Part shown: in pieces, positions 13,647-22,206 of the stretch
How the letters are laid out: each line of letters opens with the position of its first letter
Numbering within the stretch: position 1 is the first letter of the stretch
Source of the DNA: Clostridia bacterium
GTDB taxonomy: Bacteria > Bacillota > Clostridia > Oscillospirales > Butyricicoccaceae
Length of the DNA: 37,478 nucleotides
NCBI GenBank assembly: GCA_017408485.1
Contig: JAFQUM010000016.1
Coordinates: 1-37,478 of the forward strand
Reading direction: 5' to 3'
Translations under genes and position numbers: made by a program
The notes under the pieces: model-generated
Told to the model about the DNA's origin: nothing
Seen by the model: only the letters and a program-made list of their open reading frames with translations
Databases searched by the model: none

Positions 13647-15008
13647 ATGGCAAGAAAGAAAAGGTTTTCATTGTCCACTACACAGATCATATTGCTCAGC
13701 TTCCTTATAACCATTTTGCTTGGTAGTTTGCTCCTGTCACTACCTGCAAGCTCTGCTAACGGTCATGCTGTTCCTTATATCGATGCGTTGTTTACAGCAA
13801 CTACCTCGACCTGTGTTACAGGACTTGTTACCCTCCCCACCGTTTCAACCTGGAGTGTTTTTGGGCAGATCGTTATTTTGATCTTGATACAGATAGGCGG
13901 TCTTGGTATCATCACCATTATGTCGGGACTTATGCTTCTGTTGAAAAGAAAAATGGGAATAAGTGACAGACTTCTCATTCAGGATGCCTTTAATCTTAAT
14001 ACAATGTCAGGGCTTGCAAGCTTTATAAGAAATGTTATTCTTGGTACTTTTATCATTGAGGCTGTTGGTGCTTTTCTTTATATGCTTGTATTTGTACCGG
14101 AGTTCGGGGCACGAGGTATTTGGATATCAATATTCAATTCGGTATCGGCCTTCTGCAATGCAGGAATTGATATTATCGCCGAAAACAGTCTTTGCAACTA
14201 TTCGACTCATTTTTTGGTCAATATCGTCACTTCTGCTCTTATCATCTTGGGTGGACTTGGCTTTATCGTATGGTGGGATGTTCTCAGTGTGCTCAAAACT
14301 CGTTCAGCTAAAAACCGAAAAATATTCAGGCACCTATCTCTGCACAGCAAGATCGCTATTTCCTCCACCCTGTTACTTATTCTCGGCGGTGCGATCTTAA
14401 TATTCATCTTTGAATATTCAAATCCAAAAACCATAGGAGATATGCCTCTATTTGACAAGATCCAGGTGTCCTTATTTCAATCGGTAACTACCAGAACCGC
14501 GGGCTTTGCTTCTGTTCCTCAGGAAAACCTTACAAATGCATCATCCGTTGTGTCCGTGTTTTTGATGCTCATCGGAGGTTCCCCCGTAGGAACGGCGGGC
14601 GGAATGAAGACTGTAACGATCGCTGTCCTTTTCTGTTCGGCATTCTCAACGATTCGCAACAAAAACAACCCTTCGCTATTCGGTCGCTCCATATCTGAAG
14701 CATCTGTTAAAAAGGCTGTTGCCGTGGCAATTACCTTCGTATTCATATGCTCCTCCTCTATTGTCCTTTTGGCTGCAGCGAGCAATGCCCCTGCCCTTGA
14801 TGTGATCTATGAGTCCGTAAGCGCAACTGCAACGGTTGGACTGTCAAGGAATATAACGGCAGGGCTGAATATTTTCAGTAAGATCATTATTATCATAACT
14901 ATGTATTTCGGCAGGGTCGGTCCCATATCTTTGGCGGTAGCTTTGGGAAGCAAAAACGAAAGCCAAAATCTTATATCAGAGCCTACTGAAGAACTCAGCA
15001 TAGGCTAA
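13647..15008 (+). CDS. ktrB: KtrB/TrkH-family potassium transporter membrane subunit
   Basis: 453 residues from the ATG at 13647, 8 nt after AAAGGA; the upstream ATG at 13638 overlaps the ribosome site. Four membrane-pore-membrane repeats are evident, with selectivity-filter segments TSTCVTGL, SAFCNAGID, TTRTAGFAS and SATATVGLS, each carrying the filter Gly. With the regulatory RCK protein encoded just downstream it takes up K+ (Na+-coupled in Ktr). Gap to ktrA is 12 bp. A leader hairpin suggests attenuation. Confidence 0.93.
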   Translation: MARKKRFSLSTTQIILLSFLITILLGSLLLSLPASSANGHAVPYIDALFTATTSTCVTGLVTLPTVSTWSVFGQIVILILIQIGGLGIITIMSGLMLLLKRKMGISDRLLIQDAFNLNTMSGLASFIRNVILGTFIIEAVGAFLYMLVFVPEFGARGIWISIFNSVSAFCNAGIDIIAENSLCNYSTHFLVNIVTSALIILGGLGFIVWWDVLSVLKTRSAKNRKIFRHLSLHSKIAISSTLLLILGGAILIFIFEYSNPKTIGDMPLFDKIQVSLFQSVTTRTAGFASVPQENLTNASSVVSVFLMLIGGSPVGTAGGMKTVTIAVLFCSAFSTIRNKNNPSLFGRSISEASVKKAVAVAITFVFICSSSIVLLAAASNAPALDVIYESVSATATVGLSRNITAGLNIFSKIIIIITMYFGRVGPISLAVALGSKNESQNLISEPTEELSIG

Positions 15009-15020
15009 AGGAGAATTATT

Positions 15021-15671
15021 ATGCAAAAAAAGAAAACATATGCAGTCTTCGGTCTTGGAAGATATGGTATCGCGGTGGCAAAAGAGTTGGTAGCGAACGG
15101 TATGGAGACTATCGCCATTGACACCGATCAGAAGATAGTCAATGATGCGGCGGTATGCTTGCCCATATGCAAGTGCGCCGATGTAACCGATGCTGAAGTT
15201 ATTTCACATCTCGGTATTGGAAATATCGATACCGTTATTATATGTATGGCAAATAGTTTGGAAGCAAGTGTTATGGCAACGGCTCTTTGCAAGGACGCCG
15301 GCGTTAAGACTGTTATTGCAAAATGCGGAAATGAACTACATCAAAAAATATTACTCCGAGTCGGTGCAGATCAGGTGGTATTTCCCGAAAACGAGTCAGG
15401 TATCCGCCTCGCCAGAAATCTGCTCAGCTCCGGTTTTATTGATATGATATCACTGTCCAAAGATGTATCAATGGTTGAGATAGAGGTTAAAGACGAATGG
15501 ATAGGTAAGAATCTGATCGAGCTTAATCTACGCAAAAAATACGGCTTTAACATTGTAGCCATCAAAAGCGGCGATAATGTTAACGTAAACATCACTCCCG
15601 AACAGGTGCTTGATCCCGAAATGACTTTAATAGTCATTGCCAACACAGCAAAACTAAGCAAACTTAAATAA
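15021..15671 (+). CDS. ktrA: KtrA/TrkA-family potassium uptake regulator (RCK domain)
   Basis: 216 residues. An N-terminal RCK_N Rossmann domain (VFGLGRYGIAVAKEL, G-x-G-x-x-G at about residues 10-15; acidic end of strand 2 in AIDTD) binds nucleotide. The C-terminal RCK_C domain (about 135-216) is the usual site for c-di-AMP in Firmicutes. It forms an octameric ring gating the KtrB dimer on the cytoplasmic side. AAAGGAG is 6 nt upstream of the ATG. Confidence 0.93.
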   Translation: MQKKKTYAVFGLGRYGIAVAKELVANGMETIAIDTDQKIVNDAAVCLPICKCADVTDAEVISHLGIGNIDTVIICMANSLEASVMATALCKDAGVKTVIAKCGNELHQKILLRVGADQVVFPENESGIRLARNLLSSGFIDMISLSKDVSMVEIEVKDEWIGKNLIELNLRKKYGFNIVAIKSGDNVNVNITPEQVLDPEMTLIVIANTAKLSKLK

Positions 15672-15728
15672 GCCGTCCCAAATCCTTTTTCTCTCGGGTA
15701 CACATAATTTCACGGCACAAAAAATGTA

Positions 15729-15757
15729 TTGACAAAAACTTCATACAATAATATAAT
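15729..15757 (+). promoter_or_regulatory. promoter of the ilvBN T-box leader
   Basis: Consensus TTGACA (15729-15734), 17 bp, consensus TATAAT (15752-15757). Confidence 0.88.
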
Positions 15758-15764
15758 GATAAAA

Positions 15765-16030
15765 AATAAACAAACGCTGAGATATGGAAGAGTAAGGTGT
15801 CCACTACCTATACAGAGAGATGTCGGTTGGTGCAAGACATAAGGCAGACCACCCCAAAATCACCATGGAGCGGCTGGGTTGAAATCATTCGAGAGTAAAC
15901 GCAGACGGGAACTCCCGTTACAGAGTATGGATGTGTTAGCATCCGAGAGTGCCCTTGTTATAAGGGAAAAAGAGTGGTACCGCGGAAGATTTCAGCTTTC
16001 GTCTCTTTGACAGAGATGGAAGCTTTTTTA
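15765..16030 (+). promoter_or_regulatory. T-box riboswitch, isoleucine specifier (ATC)
   Basis: Stem I shows the AGTA loop-E strand near 15790, AGAGAG and the GGTTGGTG region. The 3' side carries TTGAA-ATC-A, giving the specifier codon ATC (15884-15886) for tRNA-Ile. The T-box core AGAGTGGTACCGCG lies at 15971-15984. A terminator stem (AGCTTTCGTCTCT 15994-16006 with AGAGATGGAAGCT 16012-16024, 13 pairs) runs into T6. Uncharged tRNA-Ile should pair with the T-box, form the antiterminator and switch on ilvBN. Confidence 0.93.
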
Positions 16031-16053
16031 TTTATCCAAAGGAGGATATTACA

Positions 16054-17754
16054 ATGGACAACAAAATGATGAGCGGCGCACAGATCGTTATTGAAACTCT
16101 TATTGAGCAAGGCGTTACCGATGTTTTCGGTTATCCCGGCGGTCAGGTGCTGAATATATACGACGAGCTTTACAAGGCAAGTGACCGAATCAACCACTAC
16201 CTTACCGCTCACGAGCAAGGCGCTTCCCACGCGGCTGACGGCTATGCCCGCGCGACCGGCAAGGTGGGTGTTGTTATTGCTACCTCCGGACCGGGTGCAA
16301 CCAATCTGGTAACCGGTATTGCTACCGCTATGCTTGACTCAATTCCTATGGTTGCCATTACCGGTAACGTGCCCACAAGCCTTATCGGTAAGGACAGCTT
16401 TCAGGAGATCAACATTACAGGTATCACACTGCCCATCACCAAGCACAATTATTTTGTAACCGATGTTCGCGAGCTTGCCGACACCATTCGTGAAGCATTC
16501 CAGCTTGCAAAATCGGGCAGACCCGGTCCCGTTTTGGTGGATGTTCCCAAGGATGTGCAGGTCGCGCTCTGTGAGTTTGAAAAGCAGGGTATCGTTGCTC
16601 CCTTCCCCAATAAAAAGGTAAGCGATTGGCGCATTGAAAAGGCCATAGAAATGATAAACAACTCACAAAGACCCTATTTCTATATAGGCGGCGGCGCGGT
16701 TGCTGCAAATGTGGGTCGTGAGATAATGGAGCTTGCTGAAAAGTGCGATGCATATATGGGCTGCACACTGATGGGACTTTCCGCAACACCTACCGACCAC
16801 GAAAGATTCCTTGGTATGGAGGGTATGCATGGTCATTTTGCTTCCACTATGGCAAACAGCAAGGCTGACCTTATCATTGGTATCGGTGTTCGTTTCAGCG
16901 ATCGCGCAACAGGCAACACATCAACCTATTGCAAGGATGCAAAGATCATTCAGCTGGACTGTGACCGCAGCGAGATCAATAAGAATATAAATGTAGACCT
17001 CGCCCTTGTAGGCGACCTTAAATATTCTCTCTCCGAAATACTCAAGGGTGTAAAGTCGCGTAATCTGCCCCAGTGGGATGCTCAGGTAAAGGAATGCCTT
17101 GCCAAGGAGCAGGCCATTGCCGACAGAGCGGCAGCTTTGGCAGGCGATCGATTGACCCCCGCTCAGGTATTCGACATTATCAACGAGCTTAAGAGCGAGG
17201 ATTCGGTGGTTGCAACCGATGTAGGTCAGCATCAGATGTGGAGTGCACAATATCTCCGCTTTGACAAGCCCCGTAAGTTTGCTTCCAGCGGCGGTCTCGG
17301 CACAATGGGTTATGGTCTGGGTGCTGCATTGGGTGCTCAGGTCGCAAGCGGTGAGAGAAGTATTCTCATCACCGGTGACGGAAGCTTTGGTATGAACCTC
17401 AACGAGCTGGCAACAGCGACCTCATATAATATTCCCACCACTATCGTATTGATGAACAATGGTGTTTTGGGTATGGTCCGTCAATGGCAGACACTTTTCT
17501 ACGGAAAGCGCTACTCCAACACCATTCTTGACCGAAAGACCGATTTTGTAAAGCTTGCCGACGCATTCGGTCTGCAAGGCGAAAGGGTCTCTACTGCAGA
17601 GGATTTCAGAGCGGCATTTGCCCGTTCCCTCAAGGCTGATGGTCCTTATCTCATCGAAGTGGCGATCGATGCCGACGAGTTTGTTCTTCCTATTGTGCCT
17701 CCCGGAGGCTCTATGTCCGACCTTATCACTTCAAAGGAGGATGCTGCAAAATGA
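16054..17754 (+). CDS. ilvB: acetolactate synthase, large (catalytic) subunit
   Basis: 566 residues, full length. The thiamine-diphosphate catalytic Glu54 is in TAHEQGASHAADGYAR; the cofactor-Mg motif starts ITGDGSFGMNLNEL and ends NNG. The central FAD-type domain is present. It condenses two pyruvates to acetolactate, or pyruvate with 2-ketobutyrate, the first shared step of Val/Leu and Ile synthesis. The preceding Ile T-box means it responds to charging of tRNA-Ile. AAAGGAGG is 9 nt upstream; the stop overlaps the ilvN ATG by 4 bp. Confidence 0.97.
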   Translation: MDNKMMSGAQIVIETLIEQGVTDVFGYPGGQVLNIYDELYKASDRINHYLTAHEQGASHAADGYARATGKVGVVIATSGPGATNLVTGIATAMLDSIPMVAITGNVPTSLIGKDSFQEINITGITLPITKHNYFVTDVRELADTIREAFQLAKSGRPGPVLVDVPKDVQVALCEFEKQGIVAPFPNKKVSDWRIEKAIEMINNSQRPYFYIGGGAVAANVGREIMELAEKCDAYMGCTLMGLSATPTDHERFLGMEGMHGHFASTMANSKADLIIGIGVRFSDRATGNTSTYCKDAKIIQLDCDRSEINKNINVDLALVGDLKYSLSEILKGVKSRNLPQWDAQVKECLAKEQAIADRAAALAGDRLTPAQVFDIINELKSEDSVVATDVGQHQMWSAQYLRFDKPRKFASSGGLGTMGYGLGAALGAQVASGERSILITGDGSFGMNLNELATATSYNIPTTIVLMNNGVLGMVRQWQTLFYGKRYSNTILDRKTDFVKLADAFGLQGERVSTAEDFRAAFARSLKADGPYLIEVAIDADEFVLPIVPPGGSMSDLITSKEDAAK

Positions 17755-18272
17755 AAAAGTTTGTAATCGGTGTTTATGTTGAAAATAAATACGGTGTTCT
17801 TGCCCGCATCTCAGGTATGATAATGCGTAAGGCATTTAATATTGATTCCATTGCCAGTGGAATGACCAACGATGATGCTTTTTCCCGCATAACCATCACC
17901 CTGCGCGGCGAGGATTATCATTGCGATCAGCTGATCCAACAGCTGAAAAAGCTTCACAACGTCAAGAGTGTTGATGTGCTCAACAAGGATGACTGCGTAG
18001 AGCGTGAAATGATGCTTATCAAGGTCAAAAACTCCCCTTATAACCGCACCGAGGTTATGGCGGCTGCTGAGATCTATCGCGGAAAGATATTTGACTACAG
18101 CGTTGACTCCCTTTGTGTTGAGGTCACGGGAGAGCCCGCAAAGATAAATGCATTTATCGATATTATGAAGCCCTTGGGCATCCTTGAAATAGTCCGTACC
18201 GGTACTGTTGCAATGGAGCGCTCACGAGTGCTTGCCGACCCCACCGAAGACACTCCCCATTCAAAGATATAA
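17751..18272 (+). CDS. ilvN: acetolactate synthase, small (regulatory) subunit
   Basis: 173 residues. An N-terminal ACT domain (KFVIGVYVENKYGVLARISG, about 3-75) binds the feedback inhibitor valine and activates IlvB. The C-terminal domain (about 85-160) is the usual ALS_ss_C region. It is coupled to ilvB through ATGA, with its own AAAGGAGG inside the ilvB end. ilvC, ilvD and leu genes do not follow; the operon ends at a strong terminator. Confidence 0.96.
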   Translation: MKKFVIGVYVENKYGVLARISGMIMRKAFNIDSIASGMTNDDAFSRITITLRGEDYHCDQLIQQLKKLHNVKSVDVLNKDDCVEREMMLIKVKNSPYNRTEVMAAAEIYRGKIFDYSVDSLCVEVTGEPAKINAFIDIMKPLGILEIVRTGTVAMERSRVLADPTEDTPHSKI

Positions 18273-18282
18273 ATAAAAAATC

Positions 18283-18323
18283 AACCACCCGATGTCGAGA
18301 GGTAATGACATCGGGTGGTTTTT
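18283..18323. terminator. terminator between convergent ilvN and serA-like gene
   Basis: 14-bp stem AACCACCCGATGTC/GACATCGGGTGGTT with a 10-nt loop and T tail. It serves ilvBN, and because of its A-rich left flank probably the leftward gene too. Confidence 0.88.
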
Positions 18324-18343
18324 ATATAGAAGGACCGCAGAAC

Positions 18344-19501
18344 TCAATCGATAATTCTTACTCTTATTATGCCCTCAATAGCCTCTATATCCCCCTCGGC
18401 GCGTGTTGGGATATCTTTATCCACCTCAACGATGGTATAGGCATAATCGCCCCTGGAGCCGTTGGACAGATTTTCAATATTCAGTCCCTCGCCCGAAACA
18501 ATGGCGGTTATCTGCGAAAGCATATTGGCTATATTTCTGTGAGCGATGCAAATGCGGCTCTTTCCGCTGTAGGGAATGGACACTGTGGGATAATTGACCG
18601 AGCGGTTGATATTTCCGTACTGCAGATAGTCTACAAGCTCCCTTGCCGCCATAACGGCACAATTGTCTTCACTTTCCGCAGTGGAAGCGCCCAAATGGGG
18701 AATGCAGATGGTGTTTTTCATCTTAAGAGTCTGCTCGGTGGGGAAATCGGTGACATAGCAAGCCACCTTTCCGTTCTCAAGCGCCTGAGCCAGATCATCG
18801 GCATTGACCAGATCGGCACGGGCAAGATTGATGATCCTGACGCCGTCGCGCATTTTGGCAATGGATTCGCGGTTTATCATTCCCTTTGTGTCGGCTGTGG
18901 CGGGAACATGGAGGGTTATGTAATCCGACTGGGCATATATCTCGTCATAATTCTGTGCGTGATGTACCGCGCTGGATAGATTCCACGCGCCGTGGACTGT
19001 AAGGAAAGGATCGCAGCCGATAACGTTCATCCCAAGATGACGGGCGGTGTTTGCCACCATTCCGCCGATAGCGCCCAAGCCGATAACGCCAAGGTTTTTA
19101 CCGGCTATCTCACAGCCGCCAAACTGCCCCTTGCCCTTTTCTACCGCCTTGGCAACATCACCCTCAAGGCTTTTTGCCCACTGAACACCGCCCACTATAT
19201 CACGGGATGCCAGCATCAGCGCGGCAATGGCAAGCTCCTTAACGCCATTTGCATTGGCGCCGGGGGTGTTGAAGACCACGATCCCCTGCTCTGCGCAGCG
19301 GTCAACAGGGATATTATTAACTCCCGCACCTGCGCGGGCAATGGCTAAAAGGCTTTCGGGAAATACCTCATCAAGCAGATTTGCCGAGCGCACCATATAA
19401 CCGCAGGGGTTTTGGATATCCTCGGACACATTGTAAAGATTCTTGTCAAACACGTTGACGCCCACGGGGGCGATCTTATTGATAAGCTTGATATTATACA
19501 T
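18344..19501 (-). CDS. serA: D-3-phosphoglycerate dehydrogenase family protein with ACT domain
   Basis: 385 residues, the short SerA type. The substrate domain contains RAGAGVNNI. The NAD domain carries GVIGLGAIGGMVAN (G-x-G-x-x-G); catalytic residues are the Arg in NLARADLV, the Glu in FPTEQTL and the His in CIPHLGAST. A C-terminal ACT domain (about 315-385) would sense serine. It oxidises 3-phosphoglycerate, the first step of serine synthesis; other 2-hydroxyacid substrates cannot be excluded by motif. AAGGAG is 6 nt upstream. serC, often adjacent, is absent here. Confidence 0.88.
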   Translation of the reverse strand: MYNIKLINKIAPVGVNVFDKNLYNVSEDIQNPCGYMVRSANLLDEVFPESLLAIARAGAGVNNIPVDRCAEQGIVVFNTPGANANGVKELAIAALMLASRDIVGGVQWAKSLEGDVAKAVEKGKGQFGGCEIAGKNLGVIGLGAIGGMVANTARHLGMNVIGCDPFLTVHGAWNLSSAVHHAQNYDEIYAQSDYITLHVPATADTKGMINRESIAKMRDGVRIINLARADLVNADDLAQALENGKVACYVTDFPTEQTLKMKNTICIPHLGASTAESEDNCAVMAARELVDYLQYGNINRSVNYPTVSIPYSGKSRICIAHRNIANMLSQITAIVSGEGLNIENLSNGSRGDYAYTIVEVDKDIPTRAEGDIEAIEGIIRVRIID

Positions 19502-19813
19502 TTTTATACTCCTTTTTGTAATATTATTTATTAAATAGCATTACAAGCAGACAGTACTGCGGAAAAAACATAATGCTTTTCCAAAGCGCTCACCCTATGC
19601 CTTGCGGCACTCCTTTCCTTTTGTTATATAAAATTATGCCATTTTAAGTTAGGCTTTGCAAGATATATTTGCAATATTTTTATTGCAAATATATCAGAAC
19701 TTTTTATGATTTCGGCTCAGAAATTTGTGATATTTGTCAATAAAGCCCTTACATTTGACAAAATGAGGCGGTTGATGCATAATTTAAGTAACAACAAAAG
19801 TGAGGTTTTTGCT
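19502..19813. other. divergent intergenic region with perfect palindrome
   Basis: It separates the leftward serA-like gene from the rightward cupin gene. Its main feature is a perfect palindrome at 19662-19695: 15-bp arms GATATATTTGCAATA and complement around TTTT. This could be an operator for either gene or a terminator. No gene is seen. Confidence 0.55.
19755..19783 (+). promoter_or_regulatory. promoter of the cupin gene
   Basis: TTGACA (19755-19760), 17 bp, CATAAT (19778-19783, 5 of 6). The start codon is about 30 bp downstream. Confidence 0.75.
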
Positions 19814-20146
19814 ATGATAGATTTTAAAAATGTCCCCGAAAAATATTTACCCAATTTCAAAGGCGGCGAAGGTGCATTTACTCCCAAAATGATTTCCGAT
19901 GAGCTTAATAAAATTATGCTGGGCAAGTTAGACGAGGGTTGCTCCATCGGTCTGCATACACACGATACATCTTCGGAAATTATCTTTTTTATCAGCGGTC
20001 AGGGCAAGGTCATCCACAACGGTGTGGAAGAACCCGTCGCCCCCGGTCTGTGCCATTATTGCAAGATGGGCAGCGAGCATAGCTTGATAAACACCGGAAG
20101 CGAGCCTCTGATGTTTTATGCGGTAGTCCCCGAGCATAAGATGTGA
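19814..20146 (+). CDS. small cupin-domain protein
   Basis: 110 residues from the ATG at 19814, preceded by AGTGAGGT; the frame is open further upstream but runs through the promoter. A single cupin barrel: motif 1 G-L-H-T-H-D-x(4)-E-I-I-F-F-I-x-G-x-G (metal His-x-His and Glu), motif 2 G-x(3)-C-x(6)-H-S-L-I-N. Such one-domain cupins bind metal and may be isomerases, sugar-binding or mannose-6-phosphate-isomerase-like proteins; the substrate cannot be told. It is monocistronic. Confidence 0.85.
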   Translation: MIDFKNVPEKYLPNFKGGEGAFTPKMISDELNKIMLGKLDEGCSIGLHTHDTSSEIIFFISGQGKVIHNGVEEPVAPGLCHYCKMGSEHSLINTGSEPLMFYAVVPEHKM

Positions 20147-20157
20147 GGATAAAGTTT

Positions 20158-20276
20158 GACAATCCCTCAGTGTGCGGTGACCCGCACCCAGCGCCCTTTA
20201 CACAAGGGAGCCTTTTAATGCCCTCCTTGTGCAAAGGAGGGTGGCTGAGCGATAGCGAAGTCGGGAGGATTGTCAC
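20158..20276. repeat. REP/MITE-like repeat with GACAATCC termini
   Basis: About 118 bp bounded by inverted ends (TTGACAATCCCTC... and ...GGGAGGATTGTCA). Inside are GTGCGGTGACCCGCAC, CCCTTTACACAAGGG and CCTCCTTGTGCAAAGGAGG hairpins. It is non-coding. Such elements are scattered in Oscillospiraceae genomes (recollection). Half-like copies lie near 12787-12841 and 9-27. Confidence 0.65.
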
Positions 20277-20328
20277 TATATTAAAACCAGCACAATCACT
20301 GCTCACTATCCATATTATCTAACCCCCG

Positions 20329-20356
20329 AGCTTCCTTTAATAAGGAAGCTTTTTTC
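20329..20356 (+). terminator. terminator-like hairpin
   Basis: AGCTTCCTT/AAGGAAGCT stem with a short loop and T6, after the repeat. It insulates the SOS promoter from upstream transcription. Confidence 0.8.
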
Positions 20357-20380
20357 TTTCCCCTTTTCCATCATTTTCTT

Positions 20381-20394
20381 CGAACATTTGTTCT
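20381..20394. promoter_or_regulatory. LexA (SOS) box
   Basis: CGAACATTTGTTCT contains GAAC-N4-GTTC (20382-20393), the Gram-positive LexA half-sites. It lies 9 bp upstream of the -35 of the uvrX-like operon, so LexA would block promoter access until DNA damage. Confidence 0.82.
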
Positions 20395-20402
20395 ATTTTT
20401 TC

Positions 20403-20431
20403 TTGATATTTGGAGAAGATAGTATTATAAT
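20403..20431 (+). promoter_or_regulatory. promoter of uvrX-yolD-like operon
   Basis: TTGATA (20403-20408), 17 bp, consensus TATAAT (20426-20431). The leader is about 170 nt and contains a GGTGGC/GCCACC hairpin followed by TTTT (20519-20560) and a CCGAGATTC-type repeat hairpin. Confidence 0.8.
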
Positions 20432-20611
20432 AGTTTTGCAGTGGTGAAATATCGCCCTTAAATTATCGCGGTTGCCGAGATTCTTCGGCTTCGCCGGAAT
20501 GACGCAGTAGTGGTGATAGGTGGCAAATTGCCCCCTTTTGAGGCAAGCAAGCCACCTTTTGCGGCATAATATGTCATCTTGGTGCAAAAAGTACGGTGGG
20601 AGTGGTGAACA

Positions 20612-21871
20612 GTGGAGCGGAATGCTTATATCTGCATAGACCTGAAAAGCTTTTTTGCCTCGGTTGAATGTGTTGACCGAGGACTTGACCCATTTAAATC
20701 CAATCTCGCTGTTTGTGATATTTCCCGCGGTAAGGGCGCCATTACCCTTGCCATTTCTCCCGCCATGAAGGCTTTGGGTGTCAAAAACCGTTGCCGCGTT
20801 TTTGAGATTCCCGAGCACATAAAATACATTGCCGCCAAGCCGAGAATGAAGCGATATATGGAGGTCTCGGCGCAGATATATGGTATTTATCTCCGTTATA
20901 TCAGTCCCGAGGATATCCACGTTTATTCCATTGACGAGTGTTTTATTGACGTTGCGCCCTATCTGCACACATATGGCAAAACGCCCAAGGAAATGGCAGA
21001 AATGCTGATGGAAGCGGTGCTGAGCGAGACCGGCATTTGTGCTACAGCGGGGGTGGGAACCAATATGTTTCTCGCCAAGGTGGCGCTTGATGTGACCGCC
21101 AAGCACAGTCCCGACAATATCGGTATTCTTGATATAGATGAGTTTCGGCGCAGCATTTGGCATCACCGCCCCATCACCGATATATGGCAGGTCGGCAAGG
21201 GCATTGCCAAGCGGCTGGAAAAATACGGGGTCTATGATCTACACGGCATTACCCTGCTTGACGAAAAGCTGCTCTATCGTGAGTTTGGAATAAACGCCCG
21301 ATACCTTATTGACCATTCCCATGGAATTGAGACCTGCACCATCAAGGATATTCAAAGCTATGTGCCAAAAAGCGAGTCACTTTCACACGGACAGATACTT
21401 TTTGAGGATTACAATTTTGATGATGCCTTGCTGATAGTCAAGGAAATGGTGGATGTTCTGTCCTTGGAGCTGGTTCAGAAAAAGCTGGTGGGAAACAGCA
21501 TTTCACTCAGCGTGCATTATTCAAAGGAGATAGCTCCTCCAACAGGCGGCGTGCGGAAGATAGACGAATACACCAACTCGTACAAAAAGCTTGCGGCATA
21601 TTTTGAAAAGCTTTATATGCAGACCACGCTCCGCAATATGCCCATCCGCAAGCTCAACGTGTGCATAAGCGATGTGCAGGACGACAGCTACACCACAGTC
21701 AATCTGTTTATTCCCGAGCAGGATATAAAAAAGGAGAGAAAGCTTCAGGAGACTGTAATCGCCTTAAAGGACAAATACGGAAAAAACTCGGTGCTGAAGG
21801 GTATCAATTTTAAGGAAAAATCCACCGCGAGAGCGCGGAATAAAACGGTAGGAGGTCATAACGGTGAATAA
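20612..21871 (+). CDS. Y-family DNA polymerase (UvrX/UmuC-like)
   Basis: 419 residues from a GTG codon, 9 nt after GGGAG. The palm shows catalytic D10 (ICIDLKSFFASVE) and D108-E109 (VYSIDECFID). A helix-hairpin (DIWQVGKGIAKRLEKYGV) and a little-finger domain follow. Like Bacillus UvrX/YqjW it lacks the typical DinB steric-gate context (LKSFFAS rather than MDAFFAS) and is paired with a YolD-like gene. It synthesises past DNA lesions in the SOS response; the LexA box upstream supports induction by damage. It overlaps the YolD-like start by 8 bp. Confidence 0.9.
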   Translation: MERNAYICIDLKSFFASVECVDRGLDPFKSNLAVCDISRGKGAITLAISPAMKALGVKNRCRVFEIPEHIKYIAAKPRMKRYMEVSAQIYGIYLRYISPEDIHVYSIDECFIDVAPYLHTYGKTPKEMAEMLMEAVLSETGICATAGVGTNMFLAKVALDVTAKHSPDNIGILDIDEFRRSIWHHRPITDIWQVGKGIAKRLEKYGVYDLHGITLLDEKLLYREFGINARYLIDHSHGIETCTIKDIQSYVPKSESLSHGQILFEDYNFDDALLIVKEMVDVLSLELVQKKLVGNSISLSVHYSKEIAPPTGGVRKIDEYTNSYKKLAAYFEKLYMQTTLRNMPIRKLNVCISDVQDDSYTTVNLFIPEQDIKKERKLQETVIALKDKYGKNSVLKGINFKEKSTARARNKTVGGHNGE

Positions 21872-22169
21872 TGACAGAGCGGTGCAGTTTGCACCATTTG
21901 ATTCTCTGCGTGGATACTACACCATGGTGCAAACTCAGCAAAGACAGACCGAGCCCCGCCGCCGGCTGAGCGAGGAGGAAGAGGCAAAAATAAACGCCCT
22001 TTTGCTCAAGGTCAAAAAGGGCGATATGCTGAGGGTAAGCTATTATAATATTGACCGCTACGAGACCCGCGTGGGTGTTTGCCATAGCATCGACCTGACA
22101 AACCGCACCCTGACAGTGCTCGACACCCTTATCCCCACCGATGATATCATATACGCAGAGATAGAATAA
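21864..22169 (+). CDS. YolD-like protein, SOS polymerase partner
   Basis: 101 residues from a GTG behind AGGAGG. It begins NNDRAVQFAPFDSLRGYY, the usual opening of clostridial YolD-like proteins, then a charged helix and a small beta-rich tail (GDMLRVSYYNID...RVGVCHSID). YolD/YqjX proteins accompany Y-family polymerases; their biochemical role is not well defined. It overlaps the polymerase gene by 8 bp, same operon and LexA control, and ends in its own strong terminator. Confidence 0.82.
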   Translation: MNNDRAVQFAPFDSLRGYYTMVQTQQRQTEPRRRLSEEEEAKINALLLKVKKGDMLRVSYYNIDRYETRVGVCHSIDLTNRTLTVLDTLIPTDDIIYAEIE

Positions 22170-22200
22170 CCCTCTCGGTCTGTTGAGCCGAGAGGGTTAT
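22168..22200. terminator. terminator after yolD-like gene
   Basis: Stem AACCCTCTCGG/CCGAGAGGGTT with a 9-nt loop. It overlaps the yolD-like stop codon and is shared with the convergent three-gene unit. Confidence 0.85.
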
Positions 22201-22206
22201 TGTTAT

